Positions 7,040-15,103 are shown, numbered from the stretch's first letter. The stretch is DNA of 17,428 nt from CAYYNP01 sp964472545 (GCA_964472545.1 CAYYNP010000215.1:1-17428), one strand, 5' to 3'. Notes: generated by a model from the letters alone, not told the origin. Made by a program: numbers and translations.

Positions 7040-9631
7040 ATGCGAAGATCGATCGTGACGGCCGTCACAGTATGCGTAGTTGCGTCTCTTGCGGCGGAAC
7101 GGGCGGCGGGCCGGTCGCCCGTGGATGGCGACGCGGCGGAATCGCTTCGGATGGCCGTGGAAGATCTGATCGGCACGTTCGGCGACCGATATCCCGGTGG
7201 ACCTGCCTACCTTCGGCAGCTCGGCGATGTCGATGCAGACGGCTTCGGCGCTTTGCAGCACGAGGCCCTGGCGGCAAATCCCCTGGTCGCCGAGCGGCCG
7301 CTGTTGTTCGTCGCCCGTGCCCCGGACACCACCGGCACGCATCTCTACATGGAGCCGCACGCCTACCGGGCACGCGGCAGCGAGTTGAAGCTACTCGATC
7401 TGAAGACCGGCCGGACGCGCACGCTCCTGGCTACCGAAGAGGGTATCATACGCGGCCCGTGCGTCCATTTCGACGGCCGGCGAATTCTCGTCGCCAAGAG
7501 CGAAGGGCCACACGATAACTTTCATATCTTCGAGCTCGAACTGGAATCCGCGGGCACGTCGGCCGAAGCCGAATGCGATGTAACGCAGCTTACCGACGCG
7601 GCCGACGTGAGCGACGTGGACCCGATCTACCTGCCCGACGGGAGCATCGTTTTCGCCTCGACCCGGGAGATCAAGTACGTGCCGTGCGACACGCAGACGG
7701 TGCCGCAGATGTTTCGCATGGCGGCCGACGGCTCGAACGTGCACCAGATCACCCGCAGCACGGCCCACGAGAACCAGCTCTCACTGATGCCCGACGGGCG
7801 GATTCTCTACAGCCGCTGGGATTACGTCGACCGGAATTTCGGCGACGGCCACGGCTTTTGGGTGGCCAATCCCGACGGGACGAATCCGGCCCTGATCTGG
7901 GGCAACAACACCACCCATCCGTCGACCGGCTGGTTTGCCCGATGTATTCCCGAGAGCGGGCGGCTGCTGTGCATCTTGGGCACGCACCACGGCAGCCTGG
8001 GCGGTGCGATGGCGGTGCTCGATCCGCGGACGGCCGTCGAAGGGATCGAGTCGGTGGTGCAAACCTGGCCGGCGGACGTCAAGCGCCGCTTCGAGCAAGC
8101 CGGCGAAGATTCCCTCGACCGCGAGGGCAACTCGGCCGTGCGATTGGCCGTTGAGGCGTGGTCGGACGATGCCCGGCGCCTTTGGACCGGCGATGCCAAC
8201 ATGCGGATGCACCGGCACGACGATGCGCTGGCAAACGTGGTGCCCTGGTACAACACGCCGTGGCCGCTATCGACGAAGTACTTCCTCTGCGTCCGGGCGA
8301 TCAGCCGCAACGCACGGCCGGCGGTCTATCTGGTCGACGTCTTCGGCAACGAGATCATGCTGCACAGGGACGCCCACAGGGACGCTCGCGGCTGCTACAG
8401 CCCCATGCCGTTGGCCCCGCGCCGCAAGCCGGTGACGATCCCCCCGCGCCGCGACTACGGCCACGGCGACGGCGTGTTCTACGTGCAAAACGTCTACGAA
8501 GGCACGCACATGCAGGGCGTCGAGCCCGGCGCGGTCGAGGCGATTCGTATCGTAGAGGTGCTCAGCAAGCGGGGCCGCTCCGAAGGGGCCGGATGGAACG
8601 GCCTGGGAATGCAAACGCCGGCGATGAACTGGACGGAGTTCAATGCGAAGCGAGTCCTGGGCACCGTGCCGGTGGCCGCAGACGGCAGCGCGTGTTTTGC
8701 CGTGCCCTCGGATCGGTTCGTCTACTTTCAGCTTCTCGACGCCGACGGGATGATGATCCAGAGCATGCGCAGCGGTACGTCGGTCCATTCGGGCGAGCAG
8801 ACGTCGTGCGTAGGCTGTCACGAGTCGCGGCACGCGGCCAACGCGTCGCCTCGGCCGTCGCTCTTTCCCTCGGCAGCCCGGCGCCCGCCGAGTCGGATCC
8901 GGCCGTGGCACGGTCCGCCGCGTCGATTCAGCTACCTGGACGAGGTACAGCCGGTCTTGGACAAGCACTGCGTCTCGTGTCACGATTTTGGTGAGAAGGG
9001 GGCGAAGAAGGTGGTGTTGGCCGGCGACCGCACCGCGTCGTTCAACGTTTCGTACATGGAACTATGGCGAAAGGGCTACCTCGGTACGCTCGGCGCCGGT
9101 CCCGCCGGGCATCTGCCCGCCTATAGCTGGGGTTCGCATGGGAGCCGGCTGATTCGGCATCTTCGCGACGGCCACAACGACGTCGGGTTGGATGCCGAGA
9201 GCATGGATCGGTTGATCACCTGGGTCGACCTGAACGGCCCCTACTACCCGACGACCTATACCGCCTATCCACACAACCCGCCGGGAAGGTGTCCGTTGGA
9301 TCGCAACGAGTTGGCCGCGCTGGGCCGGATGACCGGCTTTGCCGTCGGGCAAGTTACCCGAGCCGATCAGTGCCGCGGGCCGATGATCAGCTTCGATCGC
9401 CCGGAGATGAGCCCTTGTCTGGCGACGCTCGAAAACGATCCGGTCAAGCACGAGCAGGCGCTGGCCATGATCCGCGAGGGCCGGCGGCGGCTGCAAGCCC
9501 GTCCGCGGGCCGATATGCCGGGCTTTGTGGCGTGGGAGCGGGACTTACAGCGGCAGGCGCACCTGGCAAAGTACCGCGAAATCGAACGCAGCTCCCGTCA
9601 GGCGATTCGTCAAAGCGTTTGGGCTCCGTAG
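7040..9631 (+). CDS. HzsA-related exported protein with two c-type haem motifs
   Basis: An 863-residue protein resembling the alpha subunit of hydrazine synthase. It has a signal peptide (residues 1-24). A beta-propeller region contains TolB/PD40-like blades, for example VDPIYLPDGSIVFASTRE (193-210) and LSLMPDGRILYSRWDYVDRN (248-267). The HZS-alpha-type middle domain includes GTVPVAADGSACFAVPSDRF (541-560) and YFQLLDADG (562-570). Two haem-attachment motifs follow: CVGCH (590-594) and CVSCH (644-648), the second in a cytochrome-like C-terminal domain that ends near WVDLNGPYY (728-736). The start is an ATG preceded by GAAGGAG (7022-7028). In anammox hydrazine synthase this subunit works with beta and gamma subunits; neither is encoded here, so hydrazine synthesis should not be assumed. 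Related proteins are widespread in planctomycetes and their function is unknown. It has a 12-bp in-frame duplication at 8363-8386. Confidence 0.82.
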   Translation: MRRSIVTAVTVCVVASLAAERAAGRSPVDGDAAESLRMAVEDLIGTFGDRYPGGPAYLRQLGDVDADGFGALQHEALAANPLVAERPLLFVARAPDTTGTHLYMEPHAYRARGSELKLLDLKTGRTRTLLATEEGIIRGPCVHFDGRRILVAKSEGPHDNFHIFELELESAGTSAEAECDVTQLTDAADVSDVDPIYLPDGSIVFASTREIKYVPCDTQTVPQMFRMAADGSNVHQITRSTAHENQLSLMPDGRILYSRWDYVDRNFGDGHGFWVANPDGTNPALIWGNNTTHPSTGWFARCIPESGRLLCILGTHHGSLGGAMAVLDPRTAVEGIESVVQTWPADVKRRFEQAGEDSLDREGNSAVRLAVEAWSDDARRLWTGDANMRMHRHDDALANVVPWYNTPWPLSTKYFLCVRAISRNARPAVYLVDVFGNEIMLHRDAHRDARGCYSPMPLAPRRKPVTIPPRRDYGHGDGVFYVQNVYEGTHMQGVEPGAVEAIRIVEVLSKRGRSEGAGWNGLGMQTPAMNWTEFNAKRVLGTVPVAADGSACFAVPSDRFVYFQLLDADGMMIQSMRSGTSVHSGEQTSCVGCHESRHAANASPRPSLFPSAARRPPSRIRPWHGPPRRFSYLDEVQPVLDKHCVSCHDFGEKGAKKVVLAGDRTASFNVSYMELWRKGYLGTLGAGPAGHLPAYSWGSHGSRLIRHLRDGHNDVGLDAESMDRLITWVDLNGPYYPTTYTAYPHNPPGRCPLDRNELAALGRMTGFAVGQVTRADQCRGPMISFDRPEMSPCLATLENDPVKHEQALAMIREGRRRLQARPRADMPGFVAWERDLQRQAHLAKYREIERSSRQAIRQSVWAP
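8363..8386 (+). repeat. 12-bp in-frame tandem duplication within the HzsA-like gene
   Basis: Two adjacent 12-mers, CACAGGGACGCC (8363-8374) and CACAGGGACGCT (8375-8386), differ at one base. They encode the repeated H-R-D-A in LHRDAHRDARGCYSP (residues 441-455). The near identity suggests a recent slippage event that lengthened a loop by four residues. Confidence 0.7.
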
Positions 9632-9679
9632 CCACACGTCCCGCCGCCAAGTCGACCGCAAGGGGGCGCGAATCGGAGG

Positions 9680-9784
9680 CGAAACCGGGTGCCACTGCTG
9701 GCTTGTCCGGCAGTGCAAAGCGAAACTGGGTGCCACTGCTGGCTTGCCCAGCAGTGCAAAGTTGAAACTTGCGCAGTGGCACCC
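9680..9784. repeat. 41-bp tandem repeat of a small hairpin plus inverted partner
   Basis: Two exactly adjacent 41-nt units (9680-9720 and 9721-9761) differ at three positions. Each contains a 9-bp-stem hairpin, CACTGCTGG then a short loop then CCAGCAGTG (perfect in unit two, one mismatch in unit one). Further right, GCAGTGGCACCC (9773-9784) is the reverse complement of the GGGTGCCACTGC that begins each hairpin (9687-9698 and 9728-9739). The element can therefore form either local hairpins or a larger stem. It sits between the stop of the HzsA-like gene and the promoter of the lipoprotein gene. From memory, GTGCCACTGCTGGCTTG-type repeats recur between genes in planctomycetes. Confidence 0.8.
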
Positions 9785-9817
9785 GAATTCTCAGGCTCCT
9801 ACTCCTTCAAGGGGCCG

Positions 9818-9845
9818 TTGTCGGATTTCGGCGGTGCGATACAAT
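9818..9845 (+). promoter_or_regulatory. Candidate promoter for the PQQ-propeller lipoprotein gene
   Basis: TTGTCG (9818-9823) and TACAAT (9840-9845) are 16 nt apart, matching a sigma-70-type promoter at four of six and five of six positions. Transcription would start near 9852, leaving an untranslated leader of about 80 nt before the ATG at 9930, with GGAG at 9917-9920 as ribosome site. This suggests the lipoprotein gene is not simply read through from the HzsA-like gene. Confidence 0.4.
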
Positions 9846-9929
9846 AGAGCTTGGGCCGCTTTTGGGAGATGCGGCAGCCGCGCGCGTCTTGATAGGGGCT
9901 GGTATACCCAGGCATCGGAGCAGCCGGTC

Positions 9930-11888
9930 ATGAGGCATCTGGTCGCAATTGCGTGTGTGATCGGACTGTGCGCCGGCTGCGGACGCCGCACGACGTCCTC
10001 GACGACGATGACGACGACGGTCACCTCGACCGTGGGCGACCCCTCAGAAGAGCTGCCCAAAGAGCCGGAAGGCGTCGATCCTCTCATCTCGAAAACGACC
10101 GAGGCGAATGGCGAAAAGACGCCCCCGCCCGATCCGGAGATCCTCGGCAGGCCGTTCAGTTCGTGGGCCGAACGGGCCGTAGGACCGAGCACGCCGGAAG
10201 AACGCGTCGAGACGATCGAAGCCTTGGTACTTGCGTTGGACTGCGGCGTGCCGGCGGCCGTCGTCGAGGCGGCCGATCTGCTGGCCGTGTTGAAGCCGGA
10301 GACGATTCGCGCCTCGGCCGCATTGGTGGGCAAGCTCGGCGACGCCCGGCCGTGGATTCGCGTGTCGGCGATGGAGGCCCTGCAGAAGATCGGCACGCCG
10401 GCCGTGCCGGCGTTGGCCGAGGCGGTCGAAACCAGCGACGATCGGGCCGTTCGCCGGCGATCCGCTTTGGTGCTCAAAAGTATCGGCCCGGATGCCGCCC
10501 ACGCCATTCCGCTTTTCGAGGCGGCACTCGACGACGAATCGTCGGCCGTACACGACTTGGCCGCCGGCGTATTGGCGGCGCTGCGCGGCGAGGAATCGCC
10601 CGCCGATATCGAGAACTCGACGGTGCCCGCCGACGAGATCCCGCGCGGCGACGCTACCGACGTCCTGCTCGCCGGCGGCGACTGGCCGCAGTTTCACGGC
10701 CCGGCGCGCGATTCGATCTGTCGGCAGAAGGGGCTGTTGAGCGAGTGGCCGGCCGAGGGGCCCGACTTGCTTTGGAAACTGGAGGGACTGGGCGTCGGCT
10801 ATTCGGGCATTTCGATCGCCGACGGTAGGATCTTCACCATGGGCGATCGGACCGGGCCCGATGCCGAGCCGTCGCAATTCATCGTGGCCTACGACCTGCC
10901 CACGCGCAGCGAACTCTGGGCCACATCCGTCAGCCCGCCGCACGACGACGGCCCGCGCTCGACGCCGACCGTCGACGGCGAGTTGCTCTACGCGATCGGC
11001 ACCGAAGGCGACCTGTTGTGCGTCGAGGCGGCGACCGGCGTCGTTCGCTGGCAGAAGAGCCTTCCCGACGATTTCGGCGGCCGGATGATGTCGAAGTGGA
11101 AGTATAGCGAGTCGCCGCTGGTCGACGGCGATCGCCTGCTCTGCACGCCCGGCGGTCCTCAATCCGCCATCGTAGCGCTCGACAAACGGAACGGCGAGTT
11201 GTTGTGGCAGTGTGAACTCCCCGGCGTGGGCCCCGAGGGCAACGACGGCGCCGGCTATGCCTCGATGACGGTGGCAGAGATTCGCGGCGTGCGGCAGGTC
11301 GTGCAAGTCATGGGGCGGGGCGTCGTCGGCGTGGAGGCAGAGACCGGTCGGTTGCTTTGGAGCTACAACGAGATCGCCAACACGATCGCCAACATCTGCT
11401 CGCCGGCCGTCTGGGGCGACTACGTCTTTGCGACCACCGGCTACGGCACCGGCAGCGTACTGCTCCGAATCAGCCGCGACGGCGAGTCGTTCGCCGCCGA
11501 GCCGGTTTATCGTCTGGGCGCCCGGGAGTTCGAGAACCACCACGGCGGCGTGGTGCTGCTCGGCGGTCATCTCTACGGCGGCCACGGCACGAACAAGGGA
11601 GCGCCGGTCTGCCTCGATTTGGCCACCGGTCAGATCGCCTGGAAGGCGCAGGCCCCCGAGCGGGGCTCGGCGGCCGTGCTCTACGCCGACGGCCATCTGA
11701 TCTTTCGCTACGATCGCGGGCTGGTTGCGTTGGTCGAAGCCACGCCGGAGGAGTTTCGCCTCAAGGGCAGTTTCCGGCCGATTGCCGGCGAAGGGCCCGG
11801 CTGGCCCCATCCGGTGATCCACGACGGCAAGCTCTACTTGCGCCACAACGATCTGCTGTCGTGCTACGATCTGAGCGTGAAAGAGTAG
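9930..11888 (+). CDS. HEAT-repeat / PQQ-like beta-propeller lipoprotein
   Basis: A 652-residue lipoprotein. The start MRHLVAIACVIGLCAGC fits a lipoprotein signal with the lipidated Cys at residue 17; Cys rather than the usual Leu is at -3. A Ser/Thr-rich linker follows (21-35). Residues about 92-220 form helical pairs of HEAT type, for example DARPWIRVSAMEALQKIGTP (138-157) and DDRAVRRRSALVLKSIGPDA (170-189). From DWPQFHGPARDS (251-262) to the end is an eight-bladed-type PQQ-like beta-propeller, with blades marked by alternating A-x-D/E-x-x-T-G-x-x-x-W motifs such as VEAATGVVRWQKSL and VEAETGRLLWSY. DWPQFHGPxRD is the standard opening of planctomycete outer-membrane PQQ-like proteins. Bound cofactor and enzymatic activity are unproven; a scaffold role is as likely. 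The frame opens further upstream (9525) through repeats, but the signal peptide and GGAG fix the start at 9930. Confidence 0.88.
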   Translation: MRHLVAIACVIGLCAGCGRRTTSSTTMTTTVTSTVGDPSEELPKEPEGVDPLISKTTEANGEKTPPPDPEILGRPFSSWAERAVGPSTPEERVETIEALVLALDCGVPAAVVEAADLLAVLKPETIRASAALVGKLGDARPWIRVSAMEALQKIGTPAVPALAEAVETSDDRAVRRRSALVLKSIGPDAAHAIPLFEAALDDESSAVHDLAAGVLAALRGEESPADIENSTVPADEIPRGDATDVLLAGGDWPQFHGPARDSICRQKGLLSEWPAEGPDLLWKLEGLGVGYSGISIADGRIFTMGDRTGPDAEPSQFIVAYDLPTRSELWATSVSPPHDDGPRSTPTVDGELLYAIGTEGDLLCVEAATGVVRWQKSLPDDFGGRMMSKWKYSESPLVDGDRLLCTPGGPQSAIVALDKRNGELLWQCELPGVGPEGNDGAGYASMTVAEIRGVRQVVQVMGRGVVGVEAETGRLLWSYNEIANTIANICSPAVWGDYVFATTGYGTGSVLLRISRDGESFAAEPVYRLGAREFENHHGGVVLLGGHLYGGHGTNKGAPVCLDLATGQIAWKAQAPERGSAAVLYADGHLIFRYDRGLVALVEATPEEFRLKGSFRPIAGEGPGWPHPVIHDGKLYLRHNDLLSCYDLSVKE

Positions 11889-11907
11889 TACTCAGTAGCA
11901 GCGGCTG

Positions 11908-12002
11908 GGGTGGCTGGGGCAAAGCGCAGCGGTGCCCCAGGAATGCACAGGACCACGCAACCTCCTGAAATCTGGGGCACCGCTGCGCTTTGCCCCAGCC
12001 AC
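11908..12002. repeat. Long palindrome (family A, copy 2)
   Basis: Arms at 11910-11940 and 11972-12002 are perfect reverse complements over 31 nt around a 31-nt loop (11941-11971). The left arm continues two bases further (from 11908) in identity with copy 1 at 1548-1644. Loop sequences differ except for a short CAC-x-GGAC stretch at the same offset. It lies between two convergent genes, 20 bp past the lipoprotein stop, where it could work as a bidirectional terminator. A partial duplication, GGCTGGGGTGGCTGGGG, sits on its left edge. Confidence 0.9.
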
Positions 12003-12044
12003 GCGCAGGTCTATTGGAACGTGGTTGTAGCACGCCGAGCGATC

Positions 12045-12737
12045 TCACGTCGCCGTCAGCCACTCGTGCTTCCAGAGCGGATTGCCGCAGGCGTCGCAAC
12101 GTTCGCCGTTGGCCAGCACTTCGCCCTTGCACTGGCCGCAATCGCCGATGGCCGGCAGGTCGGCCGTCTGATCCTTGCGAAGTTGCAGCGCCGTCTGGTG
12201 ATCGACGAACGCCAGCGCCGTGGCGATTCCCACCGCCGTGGGAACCAGCCGATACAACACCAGCGGTGCCCGGGTCGCCTGCGGGTGAACGCCTGCCAGC
12301 AGATCGGTAAACAGCAGCCGGCGCTCGTCGGCCGTCTTGTCGACGTATTGGCGGCAGCGATCCAACAGTTCTTCGAGATCCGCGCCGTCGACGTGCGGGC
12401 CAAACCGCAACCGGGCCAGCCACGGCAGGTACCAGTCGATGCCCGAGAGCACGTAACCCAACCGATTCACCGCCACGGCCGATTCGGCTATCTGATAGAC
12501 GTCGATTTCGTCTTTGGTCCGCCGCAGGCTTTCGATTTCCGAGAGCGGGATCATCATCGAATCCCGCCCGACCCTCTCCTCCACGTCCTGGTGCACGCGA
12601 AGATAGAGGCACTCGCGCAACAGCGACAAGCCGCCGGCCAGTCCGGCGACGACCTCGGCCGCGTGGCGACGCTTCTCGCGCCGCTCCAACTCGCCGGCCA
12701 ACTCCTTGAGCCACTTCTCCGATTGTTTCTGGGCCAT
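12045..12737 (-). CDS. Hypothetical protein with C-terminal zinc ribbon
   Basis: A 230-residue protein of unknown function. The N-terminal 30 residues are strongly charged and helical (ELAGELERREKRRHAAEVV), perhaps a coiled coil. The middle is mostly helical with a moderately hydrophobic stretch at about 158-177 (PLVLYRLVPTAVGIATALAF) that may be buried or membrane-associated. The C-terminus is a zinc ribbon with C200-x2-C203 and C214-x2-C217 (CGQCKGEVLANGERCDACG). There is no signal peptide, so it is likely cytoplasmic. The ATG at 12737 has GGTGG a few bases upstream. It is the last gene of a minus-strand series OsmC, FAD oxidoreductase, this gene, with 81 bp between it and the oxidoreductase, so it may be co-transcribed. 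I do not recognise a named family. Confidence 0.72.
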   Translation of the reverse strand: MAQKQSEKWLKELAGELERREKRRHAAEVVAGLAGGLSLLRECLYLRVHQDVEERVGRDSMMIPLSEIESLRRTKDEIDVYQIAESAVAVNRLGYVLSGIDWYLPWLARLRFGPHVDGADLEELLDRCRQYVDKTADERRLLFTDLLAGVHPQATRAPLVLYRLVPTAVGIATALAFVDHQTALQLRKDQTADLPAIGDCGQCKGEVLANGERCDACGNPLWKHEWLTAT

Positions 12738-12818
12738 GGTCGAGCCACCTTCGATCTACAAACGCCGTCGAACGACAAACTGGGCAACCGGATAGTCTAC
12801 CGCCAATGTCCCGGCGGT

Positions 12819-14495
12819 TCAACGCCGGCTCGACGTAGCCTCGGCCTGATCCGGCGTGGTTTCCTCGGGCCGGAGAACCTGCCCAAGTTGCCGCAATCGC
12901 CGTTGCAGCCGCGCGACGTCGATCGCCTGCACGTCCACACCCTCTTCGGCCGCCGTCGCTGCCGCCACGCCGGCCGATTCGCCCAGGACCCCAAACACCG
13001 GCTCCATCCGTGCCGACGCATAGGCGATGTAGCTGGCCGAAAAACAGACCGGCACCAGCAGATTGCGGCACTCCTGCTGCTTCGGTGTGATCGCGCGATA
13101 GGGGACCGCGTAGGGCACGCCCGTGCCGCGGTTGCCGCCGAGAAACATGTTCCCCTCGGTGGCGATTGCCGGCTTGCCGGTCTTCGGGTCGACCGCGGCG
13201 ATGCGGCGGACGGGGTAGGTGTCGACGCCGTAGAGGGCCAGCCCCACGGAGTCGTCGGCGTGGGTCTTGTTCATCACGTCGGCCTCGGTGAGCACGTAGC
13301 GGCCGACCATTCGCCGGCAGACGCGGACGTAGAGTTGATGCGGCCAGCCGTTGGTATCGGGATGATGCGTGCGATCCAATCCAAGCGCCGCCGTCTTCGC
13401 ACGGAAATCGGCCGGCACACGCTCGTCGGTCGAGAGGAAGTGGTGCAGCCCGCGAAGGTAGTCGACGTGTGTCCGCCAGATCCGCGAGCGGGCGGCGTAA
13501 TCGCCGTCCTGGTAGAGGCGGCTGACGCCCAGCGGCGCCATGGTCACCAGATGCTGGCGGAAGTAGTTGTATTCGCCGGAATTGAGCCAGCCGGGAAAGA
13601 TCTGATCCAGCCGCCGTGCGGGGCCACCCTGTTGCCGTTGCCGCACGATATACTCGACGTAGCGCCCGACCAGTTCGTAATCGGCCGGGTCGTAGTCGTC
13701 CGGCGGCGTCAGCGGGACCCGGCGCGACGGGTCGTTGGTAACGTAGTAGCGAAAGTTGTAGGCCTGCGTGTAATCGTCGCCGGCGCCGAGCGGCTTGCCG
13801 TGATCGATTTCGACCCATCGGATCAGTCCGCTGTCGGGATCATCCGGTTTGACGAAGGGGCTGATCGGCGTGAGGTTGGTCAGCGTGTGTACTCCGGCGT
13901 GCGGCTCGTCGTACACCTCGCGCCCTTCCCGGCCCACGGCGTATCGCACGCCGGAGCGAGCCATGATCTCGCCTTCGTAACTGGCGTCGATGAACACCTT
14001 GGCTCGAATTGGCCGCAGACGATCTTCGGCAGCCTTGACGGCTGGAATTCCCCACGCATCGGGCGGCGCGTGTTCGAGATAGAGCGCCGTTATGCGTCCG
14101 CTTTGCATTTCGGCCCTGGCCACGCGATGCTCAAACAGGATCGGAATCCGGTGTTTCTCGAGCAGATCGAGAAACGACCGGCGGGTATCGGCCGGTTTGT
14201 TTCCCAGCGAGGTGAATCCGTCGGCCATCAGGCCCCCCACGGCCGCCCGCATCGGGCAATCTTGCCGAGGCTTGATGCCGGCGCCCAGCATACCGCCCAC
14301 CCAACGGCTGGGCTCGACCAGCAACACGCGCTTGCCTTCCCGCGCCACGGCCACCGATGCGTAGATCCCGCCGGGTGTCGCAGCGTAAACACAAACGTCG
14401 AACTCCCGCGGCGGATCGGCGGCCAGGCACCTATCGTTCGCCAAGAGTACCGCGACGCAACAACAAGCGGCCAAGACGATCTGGATGAGTTTCAT
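12819..14495 (-). CDS. Secreted FAD-dependent oxidoreductase
   Basis: A 558-residue exported flavoprotein of the FAD_oxidored (PF12831-like) type common in planctomycetes. Residues 1-26 form a signal peptide (MKLIQIVLAACCCVAVLLAN, then DRCLAA). The dinucleotide fold begins FDVCVYAATPGGIYASVAVA (32-51), a degenerate G-x-G-x-x-G in which the first glycine positions are Ala, followed by VLLVEPSRWVGGMLGAG (57-73). VFIDASYEGEIMA (167-179) is the second characteristic motif, and ARMEPVFGVLGESAGVAAAT near the C-terminus is the FAD-closing motif. Substrate is unknown; export suggests action on an extracytoplasmic compound, possibly a sugar. The ATG at 14495 is only 12 bp beyond the OsmC stop, so the two are almost certainly co-transcribed. 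Confidence 0.87.
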   Translation of the reverse strand: MKLIQIVLAACCCVAVLLANDRCLAADPPREFDVCVYAATPGGIYASVAVAREGKRVLLVEPSRWVGGMLGAGIKPRQDCPMRAAVGGLMADGFTSLGNKPADTRRSFLDLLEKHRIPILFEHRVARAEMQSGRITALYLEHAPPDAWGIPAVKAAEDRLRPIRAKVFIDASYEGEIMARSGVRYAVGREGREVYDEPHAGVHTLTNLTPISPFVKPDDPDSGLIRWVEIDHGKPLGAGDDYTQAYNFRYYVTNDPSRRVPLTPPDDYDPADYELVGRYVEYIVRQRQQGGPARRLDQIFPGWLNSGEYNYFRQHLVTMAPLGVSRLYQDGDYAARSRIWRTHVDYLRGLHHFLSTDERVPADFRAKTAALGLDRTHHPDTNGWPHQLYVRVCRRMVGRYVLTEADVMNKTHADDSVGLALYGVDTYPVRRIAAVDPKTGKPAIATEGNMFLGGNRGTGVPYAVPYRAITPKQQECRNLLVPVCFSASYIAYASARMEPVFGVLGESAGVAAATAAEEGVDVQAIDVARLQRRLRQLGQVLRPEETTPDQAEATSSRR

Positions 14496-14507
14496 CAGCG
14501 GGCCCTT

Positions 14508-14912
14508 CTACTCGGGATACTCGAATCGAACGGAGATCGCCACGTCGGGATGGAAGCTCGGTTTGATCGGGCAGAGTTCCGCCGCCCGTTCGAGCTTCGT
14601 GCGATCCTTCGCCGTCAGGCTCGCCGGCATCGCAAACGTGAGGTCGATCGCCCCGATGCGCGTCACCGGCTTCTCGACCATCGAAACCTGGACCTCGGCG
14701 GAAGCCCCGCAGATATCCAACTCGTTCCGCACGGCCACCGTCCCTAGCGATAAGAACATACATCCGGCCAGCGAAGCCCCCACCAGTTCGCCCGGCGAGA
14801 ATTCTTCGCCCTTGCCCGTGTACGGACAGTCCATCGCCACGGTCTTCCCGTGCGACTCCTTCAGCGCCGTGCAATGCTGCCGGGCGCCGTAAGTAACGCG
14901 GATCGTGCTCAT
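14508..14912 (-). CDS. OsmC/Ohr-family protein
   Basis: A 134-residue cytoplasmic protein of the OsmC/Ohr family, which reduces organic hydroperoxides or related thiol-reactive compounds. The two redox cysteines are at the expected places: C51 in GASLAGCMFLSL and C114 in ERAAELCPIKPSFH. The conserved FSPGELVGASLAGC (38-51) contains the Glu typical of the family. Length matches the family. The ATG at 14912 has GGGAGA at a proper distance upstream. It is the first gene of a minus-strand unit with the FAD oxidoreductase 12 bp downstream. The true substrate is not predictable; it could be an Ohr-type peroxidase or a general OsmC-like protein. Confidence 0.9.
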   Translation of the reverse strand: MSTIRVTYGARQHCTALKESHGKTVAMDCPYTGKGEEFSPGELVGASLAGCMFLSLGTVAVRNELDICGASAEVQVSMVEKPVTRIGAIDLTFAMPASLTAKDRTKLERAAELCPIKPSFHPDVAISVRFEYPE

Positions 14913-15025
14913 GGTGGTCTCCCGTTCTGGTGGCTATCGAGATGGGTAAATGGGGCTCTGCCGAGGAACGCTCGGCCGCGACCGGGATCTCGGGCAGCCT
15001 GTCGGCGGAGGCGAGTTTCACGCGC

Positions 15026-15054
15026 AGAATAGACGATCTCGGGCGGGCGGTCAA
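15026..15054 (-). promoter_or_regulatory. Candidate promoter for the OsmC operon
   Basis: On the minus strand TTGACC (15054-15049) and TATTCT (15031-15026) are 17 nt apart, matching sigma-70-type boxes at five and four of six positions. Transcription would start near 15019 and give a leader of roughly 107 nt before the OsmC ATG. Confidence 0.35.
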
Positions 15055-15103
15055 TCGTTGCAACGTCTCGGTTGCCAACTTGCTTAAGCCACACGACCGC
15101 CGT

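Noticed and set aside
7040..9631. A functional hydrazine synthase locus
   Set aside because: No beta or gamma subunit genes, no hydrazine dehydrogenase, and the key Tyr after the first haem motif is replaced by His.
9680..9784. CRISPR-like or tRNA-like element
   Set aside because: The two units abut with no spacer, and no tRNA cloverleaf or anticodon arm can be drawn from the sequence.
10044..11846. Open frame of 600 codons on the minus strand
   Set aside because: It is antisense to the HEAT/PQQ lipoprotein gene, with no motif; a shadow of GC-biased codons.
11761..13818. Open frame of 685 codons on the minus strand, overlapping FAD oxidoreductase, zinc-ribbon and lipoprotein genes
   Set aside because: It crosses the palindrome and three genes in the wrong frame, and is extremely Arg/Gly-rich.
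11910..14747. Open frame of 945 codons on the plus strand
   Set aside because: It begins in the palindrome and runs antisense across the zinc-ribbon and FAD oxidoreductase genes, both of which have clear protein motifs. It shows no domain of its own.
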